A stretch of 55,724 nucleotides of DNA from Phycisphaerales bacterium (GTDB taxonomy: Bacteria; Planctomycetota; Phycisphaerae; Phycisphaerales; UBA1924). The stretch lies in the NCBI GenBank assembly GCA_020847535.1, contig JADLBU010000004.1, positions 1 to 55,724 on the forward strand. The letters run 5' to 3'. Both the position numbers and the translations under genes were made by a program. Position 1 is the first letter of the stretch, and every line of letters begins with the position of its first letter. This document shows positions 38,067 through 46,037 of this stretch, one piece after another. A model generated the notes under the pieces. The model saw nothing but the letters and a program-made list of their open reading frames with translations, did no database searches and was not told the DNA's origin.

Positions 38067-39287
38067 TTAGGCCGGCAGCAACCGCCCCACCATCGTTGGC
38101 CGGATCGGAAACGCCTTGTACACATCCCGCAGTTCATCCAGCGTCACCGCGTTGATCCGGTCAAGCTCACGCTCCAGCGGCCTGTACTCACCCAGGTGCA
38201 GCCACAGCCGACCGAGCCGGTGCATCCGGTCGTGCGGCCTCTCTCCGCCCAGGGTCGCCGCCGTGGCAAACTTGTTCCGCAGCCGCTCCAGGTCATCCTG
38301 CGTGATCGATCCGATCAGCCCATCCAGCTCCCGCTGCGTGTGTGACCAGATCTCATCGGCACGCTCGGGATCTCCCGATGCGTAGATGATGTACTCGCCC
38401 GTCCCGTCGCGGGCATCAAACGAGGCCTGCGCTTCCTCGGCGATCCCCGTCTCGATGATCGACCAGTGCAGGCGGCTGTTGTCGCTCGCCCCCAGGATCT
38501 GCGCGAGCAGCGCCGCCGCGTACCTCCGCTCATCATCGATCGCCGGCCCCGGCGCCATCGCGATCATGTACGCACGGCTCACCTTCGCATCCCGCAGCGT
38601 GAACTCCCCTCGCTGCGCTGCCGGCCGCGCTGAGTCCCGCGCTGCCCCCGTTACCTGCCAACCGCCGCACAAGTCCGTGATCTGCTTCACGCACTCATCA
38701 AAGTCCATCTTCCCCGCCAGCGCCACCACCGTGTTGTCCGCCGAGTACCGCGAGCGGAAATACCCCAGCATCAGGTCGCGTTGCAGCGCCGTGATCGTCT
38801 CAGAGGTTCCCAGCACCCGGTGCCCCAGCCGATGCTCCCCGTAGTACCGCGCCACCGCCTCCTCGTAGAGCACCCAGAACGGGTTGTCCCGGTACATGGC
38901 GATCTCTTCGAGGATGACGCCCTTCTCGGTGTCAAAGTCGCTGTTGCGAAGCGCCGGACGCAGCATCTTCGCGAGCATCATGTTGACATGCGAAAGGTGT
39001 TCCGGCAGGCACTGCGCGTAGAAGCAGGTCATCTCCGTCGTCGTGTACGCGTTGTTCTTGGCCCCGCGATCATCGAACGCCCGGTTGATGTCATCGGCGG
39101 TCAGCTCCTCTGTCCCCTTGAACATCATGTGCTCAAGGAAGTGGCTCACCCCCATCACCACCGGATCCTCATCCCGCGCACCCGTCTTGACGAAGAACCC
39201 CGACGCCGCCGTGTGCGCGCTGGGATCGACCTCCGCGATCACGGTCAGGCCGTTGGGGAGCCGGGCATGGTGGAAGCTGAAGGCCAT
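38067..39287 (-). CDS. M16 family zinc metallopeptidase (insulinase/processing-peptidase type)
   Basis: 406 residues, no signal peptide. The inverted zinc motif is intact: HFLEH at residues 49-53 (HxxEH), followed 76 residues later by the third ligand Glu in EKGVILEEIAMYRDNP. KNNAYTTTEMTCFYAQCL and GHRVLGTSETI are typical of the active N-terminal half of the processing-peptidase-like branch; residues 200-400 form the second, inactive-type half with an Arg-containing C-terminal region. It probably degrades or matures peptides. Its start lies 43 bp inside the end of the thiE gene, so its translation is likely coupled to thiE. Confidence 0.88.
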   Translation of the reverse strand: MAFSFHHARLPNGLTVIAEVDPSAHTAASGFFVKTGARDEDPVVMGVSHFLEHMMFKGTEELTADDINRAFDDRGAKNNAYTTTEMTCFYAQCLPEHLSHVNMMLAKMLRPALRNSDFDTEKGVILEEIAMYRDNPFWVLYEEAVARYYGEHRLGHRVLGTSETITALQRDLMLGYFRSRYSADNTVVALAGKMDFDECVKQITDLCGGWQVTGAARDSARPAAQRGEFTLRDAKVSRAYMIAMAPGPAIDDERRYAAALLAQILGASDNSRLHWSIIETGIAEEAQASFDARDGTGEYIIYASGDPERADEIWSHTQRELDGLIGSITQDDLERLRNKFATAATLGGERPHDRMHRLGRLWLHLGEYRPLERELDRINAVTLDELRDVYKAFPIRPTMVGRLLPA

Positions 39288-40375
39288 GGTGGTGCGGGCT
39301 CTCCGTGTGCCCCAGTCAGTTCTCGGCGCAGAACCCGGCAGACTTCAGCCGGATCGGGCGCGGAGCATACGCAAGATGACACCGCGATGCCTCGGCACCC
39401 CGCCGCCGCCAGCTCCTCGATGTTTCCCAGCCCGATTCCCCCGATCGCCAGGTGCGGAACCGCAGCCGTCACCGCTTCCTCTAGGTACTCCCGAAGATAA
39501 CCAGGACCGGCCAGTAAAGGTTTCTGTTTGGTAATCGTCGGGAACATCGGCCCGACCCCGCAAACATCCGCCCCGGCCGCAACCGCCAACCGCGCCTCGC
39601 TCATCGTGCTCGTCGAGACCCCCACCAGCAGCGAGAAACCCGCCAGCCTGCGCACACCCACGATCGGCAAGTCCCCCTGCCCCACATGCACCCCGCTCGC
39701 CCCCGCGAGGATCGCCACATCCGGCCGGTCGTTGACCACGATCGCAGCCCCGCCGGCCCTGCCAATCTCAACCAGCACCCGCGCCCGCCGCAGCAGCTCC
39801 GAGTCCGTCAGCGATTTCTCCCGGAGCTGGATGCAGTCCGCCCCACCCTCGATCGCCAGCTCCGCAACTCGCCTCCAAGCGTGATGCATGCACAGCGATT
39901 CGGTCAACAGCACGCACAACCGCCACTGCACGCGCCACGGGCAACCGATCGCCAGCACGATCCGCCTCTGCAGGTCGTACACCGCGTACCTGATCCGCTC
40001 AACCTCCCGCGCTTCATCACCGCTCGGCGATGCGATCTTCGCTGACTCCTCAATGACCCGCAGCGCCTCCGAGCACCTCCCCCCCGCGGCCATCACCACC
40101 GATCCAACCGTCGTTCGCCGGTATTCCTGCTCCGTCCCGATACCTGTGCCGACATCCCCCGGTGTATCTCGATTCGCGAGCAACCCGCCAGAATCCAGCC
40201 CAGGGTTCGACGCCGCAATCTGCACGGCAATTTCCTGCAGACGATGCCGCAGTTCCTTGCACGCGCTGCACAGCTCCCCCGAATCCAGCACGAAGCGCGC
40301 AACATCCTCCATCACCCGCAATCCCTCCCGGGCGCGGTTCAGGTTCGCATCCATCATCCGGGCAATCGTGTTCAT
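39245..40375 (-). CDS. thiE: Thiamine phosphate synthase with N-terminal ThiD2-type domain
   Basis: 376 residues. The first 150 residues match the ThiD2-type domain found fused to ThiE: MMDANLNRAREGLRVMEDVARFVLD, KELRHRLQEIA, SVVMAAGGRCSEALRVIEE. The C-terminal part (about 155-350) is a ThiE TIM barrel: CIQLREKSLTD, VNDRPDVA, GVHVGQGDLP, VGVSTSTMSEARLAVAAGADVCGVGPMFPT and IGGIGLGNI, the pyrophosphate- and thiazole-binding motifs. ThiE couples hydroxymethylpyrimidine pyrophosphate to thiazole phosphate; the ThiD2 domain is credited with pyrimidine phosphate kinase activity. The Pro-rich last 20 residues after about 355 overlap the start of the M16 gene and look poorly conserved. Confidence 0.88.
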   Translation of the reverse strand: MNTIARMMDANLNRAREGLRVMEDVARFVLDSGELCSACKELRHRLQEIAVQIAASNPGLDSGGLLANRDTPGDVGTGIGTEQEYRRTTVGSVVMAAGGRCSEALRVIEESAKIASPSGDEAREVERIRYAVYDLQRRIVLAIGCPWRVQWRLCVLLTESLCMHHAWRRVAELAIEGGADCIQLREKSLTDSELLRRARVLVEIGRAGGAAIVVNDRPDVAILAGASGVHVGQGDLPIVGVRRLAGFSLLVGVSTSTMSEARLAVAAGADVCGVGPMFPTITKQKPLLAGPGYLREYLEEAVTAAVPHLAIGGIGLGNIEELAAAGCRGIAVSSCVCSAPDPAEVCRVLRRELTGAHGEPAPPWPSASTMPGSPTA

Positions 40376-40471
40376 GAACGCCTATCTCATTGCCGCCCTA
40401 ATCGCCAATACACCACGCAACGCGCCAACACGCGCTTCAACAATATCGCCCAACTCGATGAACACCCCACC

Positions 40472-40966
40472 CTACCCCGCGATCCACGCAATCAGCAGGC
40501 CGACGATCCCGATCGCCATCACCACCGTCACCCCCACCACCGCAACCATTGCCTTCATCCCCACCGGCTCGGGTCGCCGAACCATCCCCAGCGCCCCAGG
40601 CTGCTTCCCACTACCGCTCCTGACCTCATCCTGAACGATCGCGATCACCAGGTTCGCATCAAACGGCCGCATCCCGCCCCGGATCGCCTCCCCCACCAAT
40701 TCCTGCCGCTTCCGCGGCGCCAGGATCGCCGCCCGCCCCCCATCCAGCGATTCCCGCACACGCTGTGCAAACACCCACCGGGCATCATCCGCCGACAACG
40801 CCGCCGATTCAGCGTTCGCACGCGCCACCCTCCGTGCCCGCTCCTGCTCCACACCGGCCCCCACTCCCACGTTGCCAAAACGCAACACCGCCGGCGATTC
40901 AGCACCGCCATCGTTCACCAGCCGCAGCACGCGACCGTTCCCGGTTCTTGTAAATGACCGTTCCAT
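40472..40966 (-). CDS. Hypothetical protein with C-terminal membrane helix
   Basis: 164 residues; I do not recognise a family. The N-terminal part is polar, with ESPAVLRFGNVGVGAGVEQERARRVARAN and DDARWVFAQRVRESLDGGRAAILAPRKRQELVGEAI segments that look helical. The last 30 residues are one hydrophobic segment (KAMVAVVGVTVVMAIGIVGLLIAW), so it is probably tail-anchored in the membrane. It lies upstream of thiE on the same strand with a 96-bp gap and is divergent from the 41082 gene. Its codon pattern and open frame across 495 bp support it as real. Confidence 0.6.
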   Translation of the reverse strand: MERSFTRTGNGRVLRLVNDGGAESPAVLRFGNVGVGAGVEQERARRVARANAESAALSADDARWVFAQRVRESLDGGRAAILAPRKRQELVGEAIRGGMRPFDANLVIAIVQDEVRSGSGKQPGALGMVRRPEPVGMKAMVAVVGVTVVMAIGIVGLLIAWIAG

Positions 40967-41081
40967 CGACGCTGAACGTTAGGTGCATGCCACGTGCCAA
41001 AGGGGATCTGCGCACGTCCGTAACTTTTCTCCGGAGTTTGTTCGGGCCGAATCGGGTACACTCTGCCCCTGACAGGAGCCG

Positions 41082-41663
41082 ATGGATCCCACTGGCATGA
41101 GTGAGCAACAGACCGACCTACAAGCACCGGCGGCCGGCGCCAATGACAAGCGACCCCTCCCGCCGCTGCTCGCGCCGATCACGCCCGCTCAGCTGACCCA
41201 GACGCTCCAGGCGCTCTCACGCAAGGGCAAGCTCCCCGGCTACGAACAGCCAGGCCCGCACGCCTTCCGCCTCAAGGCCTTCGGGAATCCGTTCGACCAC
41301 TGGCTCTATGTCGCTGCCACCGAGCAAGGTGCTTCCACCCGACTGGACTTCCATCTCCGGCTCGCCCGCAAAACGCCCGGGATCTTTCTCATCGTCTCCA
41401 TCCTGACGGTCCAGCCAGGCATGTGGCTCACCGACTCGATGCTGACCACCTACTTCCCTGCCTACGGCAACCACGTCAACACCTGGTGGTGGTACATCCC
41501 GCTCGTCGTGCTCCCCATGCCCTGGATCCTCTGGCGCATGTGGCGCAAGAGCACAAGGGCCGCACACGAGCACGCTCACGAACTCCGCGAACGGCTCGCC
41601 GCCACCCTCAAGCCCGCACCCAACGGCGTATCCAACAGCGTACCAGATACAGTCGTCCCGTGA
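41082..41663 (+). CDS. Hypothetical protein with two membrane helices
   Basis: 193 residues; no family recognised. Residues about 20-95 are a soluble part (ITPAQLTQTLQALSRKGKLPGYE, then DHWLYVAATEQGASTRLDFHLRLARK). Two hydrophobic segments follow, about 102-120 (GIFLIVSILTVQPGMWL) and 140-158 (WWWYIPLVVLPMPWILW), with a basic cytoplasmic-type segment after them. An AGGAG ribosome site lies close to the ATG. It overlaps the next gene by GTGA (4 bp), so the two are translated together. Confidence 0.7.
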   Translation: MDPTGMSEQQTDLQAPAAGANDKRPLPPLLAPITPAQLTQTLQALSRKGKLPGYEQPGPHAFRLKAFGNPFDHWLYVAATEQGASTRLDFHLRLARKTPGIFLIVSILTVQPGMWLTDSMLTTYFPAYGNHVNTWWWYIPLVVLPMPWILWRMWRKSTRAAHEHAHELRERLAATLKPAPNGVSNSVPDTVVP

Positions 41664-42286
41664 CCTGGGATCCCCACGAGATCCACGCCCACTGCCTGCA
41701 ATCCCTGCAACAGGCATCCCGCCAGTTCGACGATGAGCAGCAGCCCAAGGGCCTCGATGCGCTCCCCGAGATCGCCATCCAGTCGATCCTCGCCGCAGGC
41801 CTCGAATCACGCGGCTGGATCGTCCTCCGGGAGCAGCACTACCCCCAGCTCCGGCGACCGCTCGCGGGACAATCCGCGCGGGAGCGCTGCGATCTGGTCC
41901 TGCTGCCACTCGATGCGCCGCAGCCCCACGATCCCGCATCGGGCTTCTGGCTCGAAGTCAAATCCGTCGGGCAGTTTGCCTATCGCCGCGGCATCCCCGG
42001 ACCCAACCGCCAGTACTCCACCCAACTGATCGCCGCCCTCTGCAACGACCTCCAGAAACTCGAAGACGACCGCCAGCTCCGCGCCGGCGGCATCCTCGAT
42101 GTCCTCTTCACCGCCGATGAAGCAACCGCCACCCACGACATCGCGATCGCCCTCTCCCGCTGCATCGACAAGCAACTCCTCCCCCCACCCCCGCTCCACG
42201 ATTCCTTCAAACTCGCCGACCGCATCGGCAACGCGATCTGCTCCGTGTGGCTGACGTCAATCGGGGAGCGCAAGAACGCGAAATGA
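41660..42286 (+). CDS. Uncharacterised protein with PD-(D/E)XK nuclease-like motif
   Basis: 208 residues from the GTG that overlaps the previous stop (GTGA), a start supported by this coupling. ALPEIAIQSILAAGLESRGWIVLREQHYP is followed by RCDLVLLP, then a loop, then FWLEVKSVGQFA. The D...(E)xK spacing on two adjacent strands, with a preceding helix, is the arrangement of PD-(D/E)XK nuclease-like folds. NRQYSTQLIAALCNDLQKL provides a following helix, as in that fold. I cannot name a family; a nuclease or a non-catalytic member of the superfamily are both possible. It ends just before a palindromic repeat and is convergent with lpxB. Confidence 0.65.
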   Translation: MTWDPHEIHAHCLQSLQQASRQFDDEQQPKGLDALPEIAIQSILAAGLESRGWIVLREQHYPQLRRPLAGQSARERCDLVLLPLDAPQPHDPASGFWLEVKSVGQFAYRRGIPGPNRQYSTQLIAALCNDLQKLEDDRQLRAGGILDVLFTADEATATHDIAIALSRCIDKQLLPPPPLHDSFKLADRIGNAICSVWLTSIGERKNAK

Positions 42287-42312
42287 CCTGAAGAGCGATC
42301 AACAGAAAAAGT

Positions 42313-42361
42313 GACGAAGAGACGGAGTGTCAAGAGCCTCTTCCCACTTCGTCTCTTCGTC
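42313..42361. repeat. Palindrome with 8-nt internal period (copy C)
   Basis: GACGAAGAGACGGAGTG at 42313-42329 pairs with CACTTCGTCTCTTCGTC at 42345-42361 with one mismatch; the centre itself contains AAGAG-C-CTCTT. The right arm is built of TTCGTCTC units. It sits between the convergent 41660 gene and lpxB, a position where it could also act as a transcription barrier, but it lacks a T-run. Confidence 0.8.
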
Positions 42362-42369
42362 TCTTGCCG

Positions 42370-43593
42370 CTATCTCGCCGGCACAAGACCCGCGATCTGC
42401 TCGATCGCATCCGCCGCCCCCGCCGAAGCCGAGTACCCGCGGAACTTCGACACCACCGCCGCCAGCTCGCGCCGCTGCCGCTCCATCCCGGCCGGATCCT
42501 TGAGCAGCGCGATGATCTCATCGGCCAGCTCCTCCCCTTCCCCGAAGTACGGCACCAGCTCCGGCACGATCCGCCGACCGGCGATCAGGTTGGGCAGCGT
42601 GAAGAACGGTGCTGAAAGGAGCCACGATCCCACCAGCGCATAGAACACGCGGCTGGCCTTGTACAGGATCACCATCGGACGGATCTGCTTGGCGACCTGC
42701 AGCGACACAGTCCCGCTCACCACCATCGCCAGTTCCGACCACCGGATCACCGCATCGGCCTGCCCCGCGATCGATCCCAGCGATTTCGGCCACCCGCCCA
42801 GCGATTCGGCCCGCTTCCGCAGCGAAGCCTCGACCGCCGGCGTGGTCGCCGCGACCATTCCCACAACGCCTGGGATCTCCCGCTCGATCCGGCGATACGC
42901 GTGCAGCATCGCCCCCCAGTTGCGTTCCAGTTCCTTGGGCCGCGAACCCGGCATCAACGCCAGACGCGGGCCCCCCTGCGGGAACGCGCTGGCGATCCGG
43001 TCAAGCTCACCGGCCTTGAGCCCGTGATCAAACAGCATGTGCCCAACATACCTCGCCGGGATCCGGCGCTTGGCGAACCACAGTTCCTCGAACGGAAGGA
43101 TGCACAGCACCAGATCGCTGATCCGCCGCAGCTTCCCCGCTCGCCACGGTCCCCACGCCCAGAACTGCGGCGCCACCAGGTTGACCACCTTGGCGCCCTG
43201 CCGCTTGGCGATCTTCGCCAGTGGCGTGTTCGCCGCCGGCGAATCGACCGGCACATGCACCAGGATCGGCGTCTCCTCCACAAACTTTTTCACCCGCCGG
43301 TTCACCTGGAGATGCTCGAGAATCTTCGCCGGGCCCGGGATCCCCATCACCGCATCCTCACCCGTCCGCTCCACCAGGATCGCCCCCGCCCGCTCCATCT
43401 TCGTACCGCCCCACGCATAGATCGGCACCGTCGGGTGCCGCCGGTGCAGCTCCGCGATCACCGCGCTCGCGTGGTCATCACCGCTGGGCTCAAAAGCCGT
43501 AAACAGCAGCCCCGGCCCCCGCGAGGGTTTCGCACTTCCAGAGTTGTGCGATTGCTCCGCTGACACAGCTACCCATTCTAGTGGCACAGGCAT
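42370..43593 (-). CDS. lpxB: Lipid-A-disaccharide synthase LpxB
   Basis: About 407 residues. LLFTAFEPSGDDHASAVIAEL matches the N-terminal substrate loop (usual form AGE.SGD.....). IYAWGGTKMERAG, VMGIPGPAKILEHL, HVPVDSPAAN, APQFWAWGPWRAGKLRR and LPFEELWF follow the LpxB order, then RLALMPGSRPKEL, the GSR motif, and VSGTVSLQVA. It joins UDP-diacylglucosamine to lipid X in lipid A synthesis, which implies an LPS-type outer membrane. FEPSGD in place of AGEASGD is a divergence from the common motif. The start is uncertain: the ATG at 43593 falls inside a short palindrome, and a GTG at 43566 is an alternative. It follows the kinase/regulator pair on the same strand. Confidence 0.85.
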   Translation of the reverse strand: MPVPLEWVAVSAEQSHNSGSAKPSRGPGLLFTAFEPSGDDHASAVIAELHRRHPTVPIYAWGGTKMERAGAILVERTGEDAVMGIPGPAKILEHLQVNRRVKKFVEETPILVHVPVDSPAANTPLAKIAKRQGAKVVNLVAPQFWAWGPWRAGKLRRISDLVLCILPFEELWFAKRRIPARYVGHMLFDHGLKAGELDRIASAFPQGGPRLALMPGSRPKELERNWGAMLHAYRRIEREIPGVVGMVAATTPAVEASLRKRAESLGGWPKSLGSIAGQADAVIRWSELAMVVSGTVSLQVAKQIRPMVILYKASRVFYALVGSWLLSAPFFTLPNLIAGRRIVPELVPYFGEGEELADEIIALLKDPAGMERQRRELAAVVSKFRGYSASAGAADAIEQIAGLVPAR

Positions 43594-43603
43594 CTTGCCT
43601 GTG
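43585..43603. repeat. Short palindrome CACAGGCA-TCT-TGCCTGTG
   Basis: A perfect 8-bp hairpin followed by TCTAC, between the response-regulator stop and the lpxB start. The same layout recurs, with changes, at 48038 and 34880. Confidence 0.75.
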
Positions 43604-43625
43604 TCTACCCCATCTCTTCTTCCCT

Positions 43626-44276
43626 CTAAAAACCCGCCTCCGTAAACCAATCCGAAGGCCGCTGATCCAGCGCCGTCGCGATCGCCAGCATCGATTCCAG
43701 GCTCGGCAGATGCGCCCCCCGCTCGATCGACGAGAGCTGGCTCACGCTGACCCCCGAATGCTCAGACAGGTCCTTGAGCGTCCAGTTCCGATCGATCCTC
43801 GCCAGCCGGATCCGCCTCCCAAGCTCATGACGCAGCCGATCCTGCGGCCGCTGGCCCAGCCCGAACGACCTGGCCGCCTGCCCGATCACGTTCTGCAACT
43901 CCCCGATCGAGAACGGCTTGGCCAGGTAGTCAAAGACATCCTGCTTGAACGTCTGCCGCATGCTGTCCAGGCTCGGGTACCCCGTCACCACGATCACGCA
44001 CAGCTTCTGCCAGCGCTTGCGGATCTCGGCGAGCACTTCTTCGCCGCTCGAGAACCCCATCTTGATATCCAGCAGCACGATGTCCGGCAGCCGTTCCTCA
44101 CACGTCCGGAAGAACTCCTCGGCCATCGTGCAGGTCCGCACCTCGTGCCCATCGGCCTCCAGCATCGATCGGACATACTGGAGGAAATCCCCATCGTCAT
44201 CGAGGGCGACGATTGACAGCGGTGGCGGCGGTGTCAGCGCCCCGGCGGAAGCTGTCGCATCTGCGGTATCAGCCAT
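43626..44276 (-). CDS. Response regulator with C-terminal XRE-type helix-turn-helix
   Basis: 216 residues. Receiver domain about 20-135: SIVALDDDGDF acidic pocket, phospho-acceptor Asp70 in IVLLDIKMG, Thr98 in VVTGYP and Lys120 in YLAKPF. The usual Pro after KM is missing (KMGFSSG). Residues about 150-212 form an XRE/Cro-type HTH: LGRRIRLARIDRNWTLKDLSEHSGVSVSQLSSIERGAHLPSLESMLAIA. Joining a receiver to an XRE domain instead of an OmpR, NarL or Fis-type output is uncommon. It lies 12 bp after the histidine kinase gene, so they form a cognate pair. Target genes unknown; lpxB is next on the strand. Confidence 0.88.
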   Translation of the reverse strand: MADTADATASAGALTPPPPLSIVALDDDGDFLQYVRSMLEADGHEVRTCTMAEEFFRTCEERLPDIVLLDIKMGFSSGEEVLAEIRKRWQKLCVIVVTGYPSLDSMRQTFKQDVFDYLAKPFSIGELQNVIGQAARSFGLGQRPQDRLRHELGRRIRLARIDRNWTLKDLSEHSGVSVSQLSSIERGAHLPSLESMLAIATALDQRPSDWFTEAGF

Positions 44277-44288
44277 GCAGGCTCAAGG

Positions 44289-45932
44289 CTATGCCCCCGC
44301 CCTCTCCTCGGCGCTCTGGGATGCCCTCGCCGGCAGCATGATCTCAAACTCCGCCCCGCCCCCATCCGCACGGTTCCGCGCCAGGATCACCCCCCCGTGC
44401 TCCCGCACGATCCCCTCGGCGACCGCCAGACCCAGCCCAGTCCCCTTGGAATCCAGCCTGGTGGACACAAACGGCTCGAACAGCCGCGGCAGCACCGACG
44501 GCTCGATCCCCGGCCCGTTGTCCCGGATCGTCATCGTCACCCAGGGCGCTCCATCCCTCGTCCGGTGCTCGGCCCCCACCACGATCCGCCCGGGCTCCTT
44601 CCGAACCCGGTCCCCGGGCATCTCCCGCAGCCGCTCCAGCCGCCCGCTCCGCACCGCATCCACGCTGTTGCGGATCAGGTTCACGAACACCTGCACCATC
44701 CGCATCGCATCGCAATCGACCACGATCTCGGGCGCCACCTGGTCCTCAAGCTCCATGTCCCGAGTCTGCCGGTCCAGCCGCACCAGCGTGATCGCCTCCT
44801 CCACCAGGTACCGCAGCACCACCGCCGAGCTGTGCGGCGGCCTCACCCTCGCAAAGTCCAGGAGACTCTCCCCCAGCCGCTCCAGCCTCCCCACCACCCG
44901 CACCATCAGCGCTGACGTCTCCGCATCCACACCCCGCTCCGGAGCCCGGTCCAGCCTCTCCACCAGCCCCTTGAGCACCGCCAGCGGTGTATTCAGCTCG
45001 TGAGCGATCCCTGCCGACATCATCCCCAGGCTCGCCAGCCGGTCCGCATCGGCCAGGTTCCGCTGCGCGGTCTCCAGAAGGTGGTTTTTCCGCTTCAGAT
45101 CGACCGCCGCATCGTTCAGATCATCGATCGCCTCCGCCAGCCGCCGCTGATGCACCCGCAGCGCCAGCACCGCCTCGTTCCGGGATCGCATGATCTCACC
45201 CAGCTCATCGGCCGGGATGAATCGCGGATCGATCAACTCCTCCTCCGTTCGCTCCTCCCGCACCGCCAGATCCGCCGCCAGGAGCCTCCGGATCGGCGCA
45301 TACACATGCTGCGGCAGGATGAACAGCTCCAGCGCCAGCGCCACCATCGCGTACACCGCCAACAGCGCCACGCTCACAAGCACGTACAGCCGGAGCACCG
45401 CACCCCGCGCCTCCTCGCTCCGGCCTTCCGCGACGATGTAATCCCCGCTCGCACCGCGCAGCCCCGGCATGTACAGCACCGCTCGCGGCGAAATCTCATC
45501 CTCCCCCGCCTCGATCGCCGCCGACCCCGCGACCGTCGCCCGCGCGGCGATGTCCTCACCAAGCCCCAGCTCGACCGGTGAACCCACCTGCACCGGTCTC
45601 CCCGCCGCCGCCGCCATCCTGGCCAGATCATCGGCCGACAGCGTCGGATCGTTCTGCGCTGCCCGGCCCAACAGGTCCAGCAGCATCCTTGCTTCCTGCA
45701 GCTCGGCCCGGTACACCACCTCCCGCAGCGCCGGCCGCACCGCGACAAGCAGAATCCCCGCCATCCCCAGCGAGAACAGCGTGTGCAGCAGCATCAGCTT
45801 CTTGCGGATCCGCAGCCGGGCAAAGAACCCGCGAGCCTCTTCCCCGCGCCTTCGGCGCACCAAGAGCTTCGGCAGCGCTCGCGGCGCTGGCACCTCATCG
45901 GTCACAAGTGGTGGGATCGCTTGGTCTGCCAT
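44289..45932 (-). CDS. Sensor histidine kinase, membrane-bound, cognate to the REC-XRE regulator
   Basis: 547 residues from the ATG at 45932; the longer frame to 46031 would run into the divergent rsmB promoter. Two membrane helices (about 44-66 and 183-207) bracket a periplasmic domain of about 115 residues with no recognised family (ELQEARMLLDLLGRAAQND...VLYMPGLRGASGDYIVAEG). After a HAMP-like linker and a coiled coil, HisKA carries His311 in SAGIAHELNTPLAVL; the ATPase has NLIRNSVDAV (N box), DNGPGIEPS (G1), FEPFVSTR and GTGLGLAV. The HELNTPL form and missing receiver place it with NtrB/ZraS-type kinases. It precedes the response regulator gene by 12 bp. Confidence 0.88.
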   Translation of the reverse strand: MADQAIPPLVTDEVPAPRALPKLLVRRRRGEEARGFFARLRIRKKLMLLHTLFSLGMAGILLVAVRPALREVVYRAELQEARMLLDLLGRAAQNDPTLSADDLARMAAAAGRPVQVGSPVELGLGEDIAARATVAGSAAIEAGEDEISPRAVLYMPGLRGASGDYIVAEGRSEEARGAVLRLYVLVSVALLAVYAMVALALELFILPQHVYAPIRRLLAADLAVREERTEEELIDPRFIPADELGEIMRSRNEAVLALRVHQRRLAEAIDDLNDAAVDLKRKNHLLETAQRNLADADRLASLGMMSAGIAHELNTPLAVLKGLVERLDRAPERGVDAETSALMVRVVGRLERLGESLLDFARVRPPHSSAVVLRYLVEEAITLVRLDRQTRDMELEDQVAPEIVVDCDAMRMVQVFVNLIRNSVDAVRSGRLERLREMPGDRVRKEPGRIVVGAEHRTRDGAPWVTMTIRDNGPGIEPSVLPRLFEPFVSTRLDSKGTGLGLAVAEGIVREHGGVILARNRADGGGAEFEIMLPARASQSAEERAGA

Positions 45933-46037
45933 GGCGCCTGCACGAACACCGCCCCCGAAAAGACCGATCGTATCAGCCGATCCTGCAACCCCCATCCTTC
46001 CGCCCCGAAGCCCAAACCCCGCGACGTACACTGCACC

